Positions 46,301 through 57,597 of a stretch of DNA of 64,000 nucleotides are shown here, piece after piece; position 1 is the first letter of the stretch; each line of letters begins with the position of its first letter. The position numbers and the translations under genes are program-made. The notes beneath the pieces were generated by a model. The model searched no databases. It saw only the letters and a program-made list of their open reading frames with translations, and was not told the DNA's origin. Source of the stretch: Rhododendron vialii (Eukaryota; Streptophyta; Magnoliopsida; Ericales; Ericaceae); the NCBI RefSeq assembly GCF_030253575.1, contig NC_080559.1, positions 6,284,501 to 6,348,500 on the forward strand. The letters are read 5' to 3'.

Positions 46301-49300
46301 AAAGGTATGAATATAGGATATTGGTGCTTTGTTAGGATTGGCTTTTGAAAAAAAATTTATGAGAGTAGTAGGGGTAATAAGTGGAGAGAGATAGAGAGAG
46401 AAATGATTGGAAGTAGGGGAATCTAGGGGGAATCTTTTGAAAAATGCTTTTCAAAAAGTAAAGTGAACAAAGCATGAGCTTTTATTCCTACGCATGTAGC
46501 CCTTTCTTGAGTAAACCAGGGACTGCAATTCTCACATGCAAGTACACTCTAAATTCAAAGAGATATCACAAATCAACTTTACGTCTAGACAAGAAGAGAT
46601 CATAATGCTCCATAATTAACAAAACATACCATCCCTGCCAACTCTGCTACATCCATGAAGAATGCCAATGTTGCAGCAACTATACCCGTTATTACTGTGC
46701 TCTTGATAGGAACTTGAGTCCGTTTATTAACATCAGAAAAGAAAGAGGGTAGTAATCCATCTCTCGCCATCGCCATCAGTATTCGTGGCTGTGGAACAGA
46801 AAGAATATGAAATTCCCACGTACAAGTATGTGCAAAAACGACCCTATAGTATGTGAAAGAAATTTTATAAATTAAAAGAAAAATTTACTCCTATACATTA
46901 GGAACGAAAATGTAAACTAAAATACTCAGCCATATAGAAGAACCCAGGCACTTCTCAAAGGTCCATTACTCGTTGCAGCTTTTTCTATACTTTCCCCATC
47001 CCATACCCTTTGTCCACCATGAAAAAGACCACTTTTAAAGAGATGAGCCTTTGATGAACTTATACCCAACTAGTTATATATACTTTTCCAAAACTACACT
47101 ATGATCACTGTCATTAAATGCAATCACACTCATTTGAAAAGGAAGACATCTCAAATTCACTTAGATAGAAGTCCCCCAGATTTCCAAAATAGATATCATC
47201 ATGGAATGTCCTAAGGAGTACAGGAAAAATACACATGGCATCCAAGGAGTAAATACTTCTTTGCCTTCAACTCACATACGGGGCAGATAACATCTAGACA
47301 AAATTTGTGCACTAAGGATTCCGTTCACCAGTTTTTTGTGTGTGTGCGCGCGCGCGTGAGAGAGAGAGAGAGAGAGATGATAGTAGGACATTATTCCTTT
47401 CTAACTGGTTGATATCCATGACTATAGTTCAGTATCTCAAATAAAGAGACGGAACCAATAAAGAGTAGAACCTATAGAAATGCATTACTTAACAAATTTC
47501 AGTACAAAAGCACCAAACAAAAGCCAACATCCACTAAATCTTCCCTAATACGAGTACCATAGGTATGTAGCTACTACAAATGTCAAATGATAACTTCCAT
47601 TGAGATAAAAGATGTACCCATGTAGAGTGCTAGGACTCAATGAAATGGAGAAATTGCATGATGTCCAGTACAAAAATTAATTATTATTAGGTTGCCATGT
47701 TAATCAAACAAAGTGCAAAACAATAATTCTACTATTTTGTTAGCATTAAAAATATAAGTCACATACATACCTGCGGAAGTATTGAACCCATTAATGTCGA
47801 GCATAGGGCGGTAGTAGCTCCAGCAGTTATAATATACCTGCAATATGAGGCAGGGGCAAAAAGAGAAACAAATCACCTCAGATGACTAAAATCTTACAGA
47901 AAGACGGCACAAAACACAAATCTCATCCACAATATATGCTTACGCTGCCCACTGCATCCCATGGCTAGCAAATGCAGAGGAGATGGGGGTATCAGGATCC
48001 ATCGCATAATAGGGTACCAGACCAACAATGACAATAGACACCAGCATATACAATGAGCAACATATAGATAGTGCAGCCCCTATACCCAAGGGCAAATCAC
48101 GTTGAGGATTCTTCACCTGCCAACGATTAAGAAAAACATAATTGCAGACTTCTAAATTCCATCAAGACTAATCATTTTCACAAATATCTCTTTTGAGAAC
48201 ATTTGCATATACATTAAAAATGTACATTGGACATTGACTCAATACCTCCTCTGCAGTACTAGCAACGGAATCAAAACCAATGTAGGCAAAGAAGACTGTT
48301 GCAGCCCCAGCAAGCATACCATCGGCACCAAAAGGGAAGTACCTATAAAATTAAATGAAAGGATGAAATAAAGTACCATTGCATACTTATCGAATTAAAA
48401 AGTTATATATAATTCACAGAAACATTACCCGACAGGAAGTTCATAGCCAGTCCATCCTGTCTTGAAACCCAAATACCCACCAGCTATAATGACAAAGATC
48501 ATGGCGCACACATTTGCTATTGTGACAATGGCTTGTGCCATGGTGCTCTGAAACATTTTTATGTTGCAATTGAACGAGATAAGAAAAACAATCACTGGAA
48601 AACACATTGCAGAGAATAAAGGGAGTTACCGAGGTACCTCCTTGATCCCGACACACAAGAGCCCAGTTACAACAACTACTAGAATTGCTGCACATGGATC
48701 AACCACTACACCAAGCCCAGGAATAGAATGACGGGCTAGAAAAGCAGGCAGACTGTCTGGACCACCGAAAAGCAATGCCTATATAACAAACAAAAAAAAT
48801 AGAGAGAAACTAGCGATCATGTTCTATACTTCTATGACATATGCATCGTGGTCACTAATCATTGTTCAAAAAATCAAGAGCTGAAACTTGAGAGAGAATG
48901 TAACTCACCAGATTTGGAGAAATGCCACGAGCAACTGCAGAACCGCCGATCGTATATTCTAATATTAGAGCCCAACCGATTAACCAAGCAACACTGAAAC
49001 GAAATAGAATCCAAAATTTACAAACTGAAAGAATGCCTGAAACCTCAATAACACCGAGCTTGATTTGCTGATCTCCTCATTCTTATACATCAAACCAAAT
49101 CGGGTAGCATCATCACGTGGAGGTTGAAAGAGCAGATTTAAATGACCAATTTGTGCAAAAAAAAAATGCACAATTCAAGAATAGTAAAGCACAACCTAAG
49201 ATCCATAGTCTACAGTCTAGACCACCAAGGAGAATCTTAAGAACACAACACTAACACAGTAGCACTGAACCTCAAGAACTGCTTTTATAGTGTACCCAAC

Positions 49301-51216
49301 TATTAGATTGTTAACCACCAACTCATCTAAAAGCTTAAGCTGTTAGAGAGAGGGGCAACTTTATTATTTATACCTTCAACACGCCCCATCACGTGTAGCA
49401 AGGCTCTCCTCCATGAGAGGGCTAAACGCTTGTAATTTTTTTTTAACATTAGGTAGGCGGTGGGATTCGAACATAGGATCTATTGCCTGCTCTGATACCA
49501 TATTAGATTGTTAACCACCAACTCATCTAAACGCTTAAGCTTTTAGATGAGTTGGTGGTTAATAATCTAATATGGTATCAAATAACTGTCTTAGATACAG
49601 AAAGAAATGTTTTGATTATGTGAAAGGGAGTGACAAGTTACCCTTCTCCAACACATATGTACGAATAATGATAGGCACTTCCGGCTGATGGGCAACGACT
49701 TGCAAGCTCTGCATAACAGAAGGCAGATAGAGCAGCTGCTATACCGGCTATCAGGAATGAAAGGGTAAGGGCTGGCCCAGCATGCTCCCTTGCAACCGTC
49801 CCAACAAGAATGTAAACCCCAGCACCAATGGTTGAACCAACCCCTAATAAAAAAGGTACGTACAAATCAGAAGACCCGCAAGTCATGGCTGAAAAACTAC
49901 ATATTGCAATGGAAATGGCAGAACGTAGTGACAGGAGGAGAGACATGCAGAGATGTAGTCCAATCATGCACAGCCACATTCCACCCATATAAAGGGCGCA
50001 TACACCACTTCAAAGACATGTATCTAAATTCTAATTGGAACGCAGTGCAGAAAAGGGGAGGATAGACATTACAAGTACTGCATACATACATCAACAACAA
50101 CAAAAAAAGAGAAGAAAAAAAGAGAAGTAAAAGCTTGCATATCAAAATAACAAAAATAGATAGCAAAATTCAGCATATTATGCCACAAATGGGATTGAAG
50201 TGTGAGCACCAACAAGTCCAACGAATTTCTTACGCATGAAAGAAGATTAAATCATACAACGACAACAACAAAAATGATTAGGACATTTACATAGGAAACA
50301 GAGTACGCTGAGTCACTGACAATTACTTAGGATTAGGACATTTACATAGGAAACAGAGTACGCTGAGTCACTGACAATTACTTAGGTGTTTGCGATTTCT
50401 GTAGAAAAAGATTCGAGTGATATCTAAAGATTTAAAACTAAATTATAGATTATGGACCAGAAGCTTAAAAAGCTGTTCACTGCAGCTATGGTGTTTCCAG
50501 TTAAGCCATAGCAAAAGCTAAAGTTTTAGCTGCACAATTTGGAAATCAACTTGTAAATCCCTTTAGAATCCAAAAAAAAACTGTTTAAAAGCACCCAACC
50601 CAGCCAAACTCAGCTTCTCCAAAATCAGGCTTTGAGGCCACTTTCAGCTTCTACAAATCAAATTCTAAAAGCTAGTAGAGAGGAGATTTTTGCAAGCTAC
50701 TCCAAACTGTTCTGAAAAAAGCTAGAATCTGAAACCTGACTTCAGAATTTTACATAAACACGCAACAACTAGGACCATGTGATGATTTTGAAAGCCAAGA
50801 AGTATCCCACAAACAGAAGCAGACTAACCCTATCCCAACAAGGGGAAGAAAAACCAAAACACAAATTGACAATTGAGATCAAATTCAAACCAACTACAGG
50901 GAAATTGGAAAGAACCAAGGAGGATCAGAATCAACCAAAGAACCAAACCCCATTAACAGAAACATCAGCCAAAAAGGAAAACCCCGATCAGAGAGAGGGA
51001 TAAGATTGTGAATTTACCAATAGCAATTAGGTGAGGAACAGATAATTCCTTGGCCAATTGATGGTGCCCAGTACCGGAGGACTTAGAATGGATTGAGTCA
51101 ACCTGTTTCCTCCTTATCAAACCTTTAAATCCGCAGGCCAAAGAACACTGTTTTCCTCCACCACCACCACCACCACCACCAGCAGACCCCTTTTGTGAAT
51201 CAGAGAGAAAACCCAT
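43349..51216 (-). CDS. CAT2: Cationic amino acid transporter, CAT2/CAT4-like
   Basis: An APC-superfamily carrier for basic amino acids with about 14 membrane helices; plant CAT2-4 relatives act mainly at the vacuolar membrane. Exons from the 5' end: 51216-51018, 49843-49642, 48993-48909, 48778-48638, 48547-48429, 48342-48246, 48116-47944, 47837-47771, 46788-46630, 46227-45957, 45015-44910, 44457-44345, 44000-43925, 43505-43349. They give 654 residues plus TAG. Landmarks: [20 protein letters not shown] (helix 1), [57 protein letters not shown], the hydrophilic loop after [11 protein letters not shown], and the C-terminal permease domain ending [13 protein letters not shown] run of nine Gly in the N terminus is coded by a GGT repeat and is unusual. 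The TTG before the ATG is not a start. No lesion is seen. Confidence 0.95.
45242..45373 (+). mobile_element. Au-like SINE in CAT intron 10
   Basis: The sequence gcgggcgcaatggtaaggtt, then acagcctcttctcttgcagg, then cccttccccagaccctac and gagcctcatgcactgggg ending in a T run matches the typical body and tail of the plant Au SINE. The B-box region between the first two parts seems deleted. It is on the strand opposite to the gene. Confidence 0.8.
47338..47376. repeat. Compound GT/GC/GA microsatellite
   Basis: GT, CG and GA dinucleotide runs follow one another in the CAT intron between exons 47771 and 46788. Confidence 0.9.
49301..49540 (-). mobile_element. TRIM-like element in CAT intron 2
   Basis: A left repeat at 49301-49381 (tattagattgttaaccacca to taccttcaaca) and a truncated right repeat from 49501 (same first 45 bases, one change) flank about 119 bp. 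On the minus strand the interior begins TGGTATCAGAGC (49500-49489), an exact tRNA-iMet primer-binding sequence, directly abutting the LTR. The right LTR is cut off at about 49540, where an inverted copy begins. Confidence 0.78.
49494..49588. repeat. Near-perfect hairpin
   Basis: Arms of about 42 bp (gataccatattagattgtta, then accaccaactcatctaaa) and their complement meet around gcttaagc, with one mismatch. It arose from two head-to-head copies of the TRIM LTR edge in CAT intron 2. Confidence 0.85.
50276..50385. repeat. Perfect 55-bp tandem duplication
   Basis: The unit beginning gattaggacatttacatagg occurs at 50276-50330 and again, without a difference, at 50331-50385, in CAT intron 1. Identity suggests a recent event, or an assembly slip. 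Confidence 0.9.
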
Positions 51217-52323
51217 CAAACAAGAGGGGAATTCTCTAATTGGTAGTAGTTATTTTCTGGGTTATACAACAGCCTTTTTGGATTTTGCTGTTTTGAAGCA
51301 AAATCCAAGAGAAGAACAAAGATAACAAAAAGATGATTAATTTTAAGCTACCCGCATCCCAGAGATTCTGGCAGATCCCTGGGCAGAATTTTATAGAGAG
51401 CAGAAGCTGGAGAGGTTCGGATTTTCCTGGGTAAAACCGTAAAAAGGGTGGGGGGTTTGGTATTGGAATTGCGTGTGGTCTCTTCTTATTGGCTTTGCCG
51501 TTGGTTTTCGCCTGACCTGACCTGACCGCTGTGCCCGAAAGATAAAACGATGAATTGGAGAATTGAATTATTGGCGATTTGAATTGAAAGAGGCTGCTGA
51601 TAAAAAAAAAATTGAAGAGGCTGCTGATCAAAGAAAAAATTGAAGAGGCTTGAAACGACGACTTTGGATTTTTTGGCACAAAATAATGACTTCGGATTTT
51701 TTGGCTTATTTGTTCGAATGGGATTCCTAGCAATTGAACAATGACCTATTTGTTCGAATGGATAACTAGTAAACCAAATGCATCACTTATTTGTCGATCA
51801 ACTCACAAGTTTCAAATTAATAGACGTCAATTTCTCTCGAGACAAATATAATAATGTTCTGATAATTATCCACGTCATATTAACTTATCTTATTTTCTAA
51901 GAATTACACCATCAAGAACTTTAATAAACGTAGCTAATGGATCAGAAAATATGGGACGATGGCCGGTCTATTCTCCTCACAAGATGCTTGTTCGTTTGGG
52001 ATGTCAAAGTTTTTAAGCACGGTTTTTTCAATAATTTTTCTCTATATATCTTTATTCACTCATTATTCTGAAAAATTTCCCTCAAAATGCAAAACGAACA
52101 GGATAATAAGCACGATTCCTAAGAAGAAATCATGTGAGAAGATTCATCCACGAGAGAGTTAGCAGTCAACAAATAACAAAGCCCACCGGTAGTATTTATA
52201 CCATAAAAAAAAAAATTCCATCTCGTGTGGTTGAAAACCGACCTTTATAAAGTACTCCAAGTGACAAAATAGTTTTGAGTGCGAGACAGAAAGATAGGTG
52301 TACAGGATAGGCGCCAAGTATAG
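51217..52323. other. CAT 5' region and adjoining intergenic DNA
   Basis: This contains the 5' UTR and promoter of the minus-strand transporter. Small tandem duplications occur at about 51590-51700 (aattgaagaggctgctgat and ggattttttggc). No TATA box could be chosen with confidence and no gene is seen. Confidence 0.45.
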
Positions 52324-52466
52324 AATTGTACAGGGGAAATTGCAGAACAGTGGACAAAGGGGCAAATAATGCCCGGGTCATGGAGCACTTTTTCGGAATT
52401 GTCCAGTTATGGGAAGGAACACAATAATTTCTCAAATATGGTGTTGAAGACAAAAATGCCTCTCAC

Positions 52467-52680
52467 GGGGCAACTTAGATTCATACATGGGGTAACTTAG
52501 GTTCATATACCTGGCAATTTAAGTTCATACACGGGATAATTTAAGAGGCAACTTAGGTTCATATACGGGGCAATTTAGATTTATACACGGAACAACTTAA
52601 AAGGCAATTGCAGTTCATATACGAGGCAACTTAGATTCATACATGGAACAACTTAAGTTATACATGGAGCAACTTAGAGG
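52467..52680. repeat. 22-bp minisatellite inside the MULE-like element
   Basis: About ten imperfect head-to-tail copies of GGGGCAACTTAGGTTCATAC plus two bases. Several units are shortened to about 14 bp after the AACTTAA part. Confidence 0.88.
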
Positions 52681-52771
52681 TCAACTCACTCACCGAATGA
52701 ATTCCTTTAGACCCTGGGGGCAAATTTATCCTTTTCATCAATATCCCCCCCCCCCCCCCCAAAACCTATGA

Positions 52772-53004
52772 GTACCGACCATGGGGGAGGGAAAACGTAC
52801 CCGTCTTCGGCCACCGGACGGCCGATCCGAACCGTCCAAAAATTCTATAAAAAAAAAACCGATGGGGCCCGCGCGGGAATCAACGGCATCCGAGGTGTGT
52901 AGGGTGCTTGATCCGAGCACCCATTTTTCGTGTATCGGCCGTCCGGTGGCCGGAGACGGCCCGCCGGCGGCCGTCGGACGTTTTCCCTCCCTCGTGGTCG
53001 GTAC
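52772..53004. mobile_element. GC-rich inverted-repeat insert
   Basis: GTACCGACCATGGGGGAGGG on the left is mirrored by the right end at 53004 (complement GTACCGACCACGAGGGAGGG). A second mirrored pair, CGGCCACCGGACGGCCGAT, lies further in. GC content is far above the surroundings. It looks like a MITE nested in the MULE-like element, but no target duplication was found. Confidence 0.6.
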
Positions 53005-53723
53005 ATATAGCAGAAGATATTTCGTCAGAGGGGTCTTCGGTGGCCAATTTGTGGATTACATGAAATTGCTTTGAAATTTTCGGGTTTTACAATTAGGATT
53101 TGTTTTGTCCAATTTAGGGGTTTTGTAAGTGGGGAATTTTTTTACTGCTGCTTTTCTGGTCTTGGTTTCCTTCAATTTGATCTCTAAGTTCTGCCGTCAG
53201 GTGGAAACCCAACTCTTAATAAGGGTCTCTTCTACTTTTTCTTCTATTTCCGCCATTTTTGGAGGTCAAAAAGCTCATAAAAAGCTTAAATAAACAAAAA
53301 AGGGGGGAAAAAAAATCACAGATTTTGGAGTTGATGTCCAAAGTAAGAAAATGGAATCTGGTGGAGGGGGCTGCGGTGGTGGTGGTATTTTGGGGTGGGG
53401 CGGCAGGGGGAGGTGGAAATGGTTGTCGGATCTGGTGGAGGAGGCTGTGGTGGCGGCGGCTTTATGGTGGTTGGACGGTGGGGGGATCGGGTGGTTGTGG
53501 TGGTGGAGGGAGCTGTATGGGCTGTGGTGGGGCGGTGGAGTGGTGGAGAGAGATGAGGGTTTGTCTTATTAAGGGGCATAATAGTTATTTTCGGAGGTCA
53601 TTTCCATGTATTGGGAAATATTTTTCTCCTTCCCATATTTGGATGAATTTCCAAAAAAGTGGTCCATGACCTGGGCATTATTTGCCCCTTTGTCCACTGT
53701 TCTGCATTTTCCCCAATTGTAAA

Positions 53724-54890
53724 CCCAACGATTGGACTGTGAAGGACGTTTCTGTGGGCGACCATAGGCACTCCGATGACTAAGCAAGTCTCACATTAAG
53801 GAACGGAAGTACATAGGTAGAGGGAGTAGGACGGCATATTTCTTTAGAGATCAATATTGTACTTTATGTAGGGAGTCACCTTCCGCGCTATCAAGTAGCA
53901 AGTCGCCGGACCATAGCTACACACGTCATCCTTGAAGACCCGACCCGATACCTCGACCTGCCCGCGTAGCTCTGGTCCGAGTGACCGTTTGGTCACTTAT
54001 GGCCATTCGGAAGTTGCGGATAGGTGACCCGCCATCCGGCCCACTACACTCCTTAGATTCTAGGTTAGATAATTTCTTAAATACTAGCAACACTTGTCGG
54101 CCGGGTAAGTCAAAAAAGGTTTTGTCCCCATTTCCCTTATTAATAGATGGTGAGATTGTTCTCAAAATTTGTCAAGGTGGACATAACTTGATTCAGACAC
54201 TGAGTTATAATAAGAGTACATACTCCTATTAATTATTTGAATCTTATGGCAAAATGCGTAACAGGTCCAGCCAATTCCGGAAGAATACGAAAACGTAAAG
54301 GAAAGAAAGTGTAGGTCACAACTCCAATGGCTTTTCCGATGCGTAATCAAGTAAAGTAGCAAAAATATGTCAACGGGTTTGCAGTTCAATGACAATTCCT
54401 CACCCTTTCCGCACGAAAGTTCGATTCTTATTAAGAGCACAATTGTTTAGTATAGTGGTTGATGTCGTTTGGAATTGTTCCACCCATTTTTTTAGAAATA
54501 ATAAAATAAGTTAAATATCTATCTAGGGAAAAAAAAAAAAAAATCTATGATATGGGTCCAAAGAAAAGTAATGACCCCACATGAGGATGCAATGCAATAT
54601 GGGAATCTGAATGAATCTCCATTATGGGTTTATGACTTTTATGTACAGAGGCTAGGCGGAGAAACTTTGAAAATGGGCCTCAATCTGTGGAAAGCATGTG
54701 ATGACATATGTGATGTGATATCGACCATATGACTATTCTATTCTTATACAAATAGTAAAATATTAATCTCCTTTGTCTTGCAGCCATAACTATAGGCCCG
54801 GTCACCATTCCGTACTTGATTGGATAAGATTTGCATTTATTGACTTGGCCTATTCCGTAATTCAAGTTTGATTTGTTTACCTAACAAATC
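53724..54890. other. Intergenic DNA without recognised content
   Basis: I see no gene or delimited repeat. The short ORFs lack family signatures. Confidence 0.5.
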
Positions 54891-55685
54891 AGTTTTAAAC
54901 GAGTTTTTAATAATCGAATCTGAACTCGAAGTCGAATAGCTTGGTTCGTTTATCAGCTCAACATAACAAATTATTGTACAACATGCATCTTACTGATAGT
55001 CTAACGAATCAGAGAATCGATGAAGAAAAAACAGAAGCATTGCACATAATAACAACGTGCATGTTTCGTTCACAAACGAAACATTTTGGTCAAATTATTT
55101 GAATATTACTACCTGGTTGGTTGTATTTGTACAAATTGCTAAACAAAGCCTTGACCAAGAAAAAAAAAAGAATAACAAACCTCTCGAAGCGACACATTCA
55201 ATTCTGCACAAATCAACCTTTCACCCCACAAAAAGTCTCGGCAAAATAATTAAAAGAGGATCGATACATTTTTGTACGTTCATACTTTCTGTGCACATTT
55301 GATTAGTAAGGAATAAAAATAAAGTGACGGGGGATTTTTTATTTAATTTTTGAATAACGAATGAAAAAAATTTAGTCATTAAAAATACGAAAAAAGCTAC
55401 GCCCACCGACTCTCAAGTCGGTGAACTTTCACCGATACCTTATACGGCGCCGTTTTGGATTGTTTTTATCTTGTGTTGAAACATTTGGTTTTATCCTTCT
55501 CTTAGAGCTCTTCAACGAGAACCATAAAGCTAAAAATTAATTATGATAATTTTTGATAAAATGATCAGAAAAATAAGATCTTTGCACCGGTTCAAGCGGA
55601 TTGAAAATTGAAACACTTAATTTTTTCATTCAGTTTTAAACGAGTTTTTAACGATCGAACCTGAATTCGAAGTCGAGTGACTTGG

Positions 55686-55922
55686 AGCCCGTTCCAGAAC
55701 ACCTTCTTAAAAAATAAGTATTTATTTCACATTTTTAAACTCAAAAATAATGTAAATGAAAAATAATTTTTTAATTTTTTTTGCACCGTATTAAAGATCT
55801 TAATGAGATCTTTCAAACAAGATCCATAATGCATATTTTTAGATTTCAATAAGCCCATCATTTTTTAGTTTGAAATTGCCTTCTTAAAAAATAAGTACTT
55901 ATTTCACGTTCCGGAACGGAGC
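55686..55922. mobile_element. Inverted-repeat insert in unit 2
   Basis: The ends agcccgttccagaac and (inverted) gctccgttccggaac mirror each other, each followed inwards by cttcttaaaaaataagta-like AT-rich DNA or its complement. The flank cttgg is duplicated (55681-55685 and 55923-55927). Unit 1 carries the uninterrupted site (agcttggttcg). The class is uncertain. Confidence 0.7.
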
Positions 55923-56271
55923 CTTGGTTCGTTTATCAGTCCGACATATCAGATTATTGTACAACTTGTATAGTCCGACATATCAGATTATTGTACAACT
56001 TGTATCTTACTGATAGTCTAACGAATCAGAGAATCGGTGAAGAAAAAAAGAAGCATTGCACGTAATAACAACGTGCATGTTTCGTTCACAAACGAAACAT
56101 TTTGGTCAAATTATTTGAATATTACTTCCGGGTTGGTTGTATTTGTACAAATCGCTAAACAAAGCCTTGACCAAGAAAAAAAAAGAAAGATAACAAACCT
56201 CTGAAGCGACACATTCAATTCTGCACAAATCAACCTTTCACCTCACAAAAAGTCTCGGCAAAATAATTAAA

Positions 56272-56648
56272 CAGAAAGTCTACACATACAAACAATCTGT
56301 GCACAGATTGTGCACAGATTTTATTGTGGGGCCCACCAAAGATTCCACACAAATCATCTAAGTTATTAATTAAATGTAAAATATTTTTCAAGGGTCCCCG
56401 TAAAAAATAATCTCAATCCGATATCTATAGGTGCTCGATCCAATCAAATAACTTTTCATTATCCGAAAATCTGAATGAAAAGTTAGATGGTTGGATGAAA
56501 CACCTATAGGTATTGGATTGAGCTTATTTTTTACGGGGACCCTTGAAAAAATATTTTACATTTAATGAACGGCTCGGATGATTTGTGTGGGACCCGTGGT
56601 GGCCCCACAACGAAATTTGTGCACAGATTGCTGTGTGTAGCACAGTTC
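56272..56648. mobile_element. MITE with 9-bp duplication and preserved empty site
   Basis: The two halves are inverted copies sharing AATCTGTGCACA, TTGTGGGGCCCACCA-like DNA and CAAGGGTCCCCGTAAAAAAT. ataattaaa stands at 56263-56271 and again at 56649-56657. Unit 1 of the surrounding duplication has gcaaaataattaaaagagg without the insert, proving the boundaries. The 9-bp duplication suggests a Mutator-type source. Confidence 0.9.
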
Positions 56649-56799
56649 ATAATTAAAAGAGGATCGATACATTTTTGTACATACATACTTTCTGTGCACA
56701 TTTGATCAGTAAGGAATAAAAACAAAGTGACGGGGGATTTTTTATTTAATTTTTGAATAACGAATGAAAAAAAATTAGTCGTTAAAAATACGAAAAAAA

Positions 56800-57597
56800 C
56801 TACGCCCACTGACTCTCAAGTCGGTGAACTTCCACCGATGTCTTATACGGCGCCGTTTTGGATTGTTTTTTTCTTGTGTTGAAACATTTGGTTTTATCCT
56901 TCTCTTAGGGCTCTTCAACGAGAGCCATAGAAGTAAAAATTAATTATGATCATTTTTGATAAAATGATCAGAAAAATAAGATATTTGCACCGGTTCAAGC
57001 GGATTGAAAATTAGAACACTTAATTTTTTCAGTTTTATGGTTCTCTCAGGGCTCTTTCACGAAAGCCGTAGAGCTAAAAATTAATTATGATTTTTTAAGA
57101 TAAAATGATAAAAAAAAAAAAAAAGATTTTTGCACCGGTCAAACGGATTGAAAGTTAAAAATAAGTTTTTTACTTTATTTTCCAATTTTTTAATTATATT
57201 TTTAAATATATAAACCATCTAACAAAATTCATTGTTTCAATCTTCAATCCGTTTGAACTAGTGCAAAGATTTTATTTTTTTATCATTTTATCTTAAATGA
57301 TCAAAATTAATTTCTAACTCTACGGCTTTCCCTTGAAGAGCCCTAAGAGAACCATAAAACCAAATAAAAAAATGAAGTGTTCCGATTTTTAATCCGTTTA
57401 ATCGGTGCAAAGATCTTATTTTTCTGATCATTTTATGCTAAAATGATTATAATTAATTTTTAGCTTTAGAGCTCTCATTAAAGAGTCCTAAAAGAACCAT
57501 AAAACTAAATATTTCAGCACCAAAAAAAAAAATCCATAACAACGTCGTGTATAAAGTATCAGTAAAAGTTCACCGACTTGGGAGTCGGTGGGCGTAG
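56800..57597. mobile_element. Foldback element with repeated arms
   Basis: The ends CTACGCCCACTGACTCTCAA and (inverted) CTACGCCCACCGACTCCCAA continue as AGTCGGTGAAC. Each arm contains two tandem copies of a ~150-bp unit with AAAATTAATTATGAT, TTTGCACCGGT and CGGATTGAAA, in inverted orientation between arms. No ORF and no clear target duplication. Confidence 0.8.

Larger units (their letters stand above)
52333..53714. mobile_element. MULE-like element with internal minisatellite
   Basis: The left end GGGGAAATTGCAGAACAGTG and the inverted right end GGGGAAAATGCAGAACAGTG continue as inverted repeats for about 100 bp (including GGACAAAGGGGCAAATAATG). The flanks aattgtaca (52324-52332) and aattgtaaa (53715-53723) form a 9-bp duplication with one mismatch, as for Mutator-like elements. 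No transposase is present. Inside are a 22-bp tandem array, a poly-C tract (52746-52760), a GC-rich inverted-repeat insert and a GGT/GGC-rich stretch at 53350-53560. The frames in that stretch give Gly/Trp-rich low-complexity peptides and are not counted as genes. Confidence 0.8.
54891..57030. repeat. ~740-bp tandem segmental duplication
   Basis: Unit 1 (about 54891-55633) and unit 2 (about 55634-57030) both run from cagttttaaacgagttttta through aaacattttggtcaaattat and tacgcccaccgactc to cacttaattttttca. Unit 2 is longer because it holds a 237-bp insert (55686-55922), a 34-bp local duplication (55938-55971 and 55972-56005) and a 377-bp MITE (56272-56648). Without these it is close to unit 1 in length. 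The right part of each unit is the left arm of the foldback element at 56800. Confidence 0.85.

Noticed and set aside
53259..53669. 136-codon Gly/Trp/Val-rich ORF
   Set aside because: It is a low-complexity translation of a GGT/GGC-rich block inside the MULE-like element, with a second Gly-rich frame open in parallel.
55221..55406. Minus-strand ORF, with a longer copy at 56531-56809, with similar hydrophobic peptides
   Set aside because: Similarity comes from the tandem DNA duplication. The frames cross repeat-element boundaries and show no protein family signature.
54891..57597. CRISPR-like or satellite array
   Set aside because: Repeats are few, inverted and transposon-derived. There are no regular spacers, and the DNA is plant nuclear.
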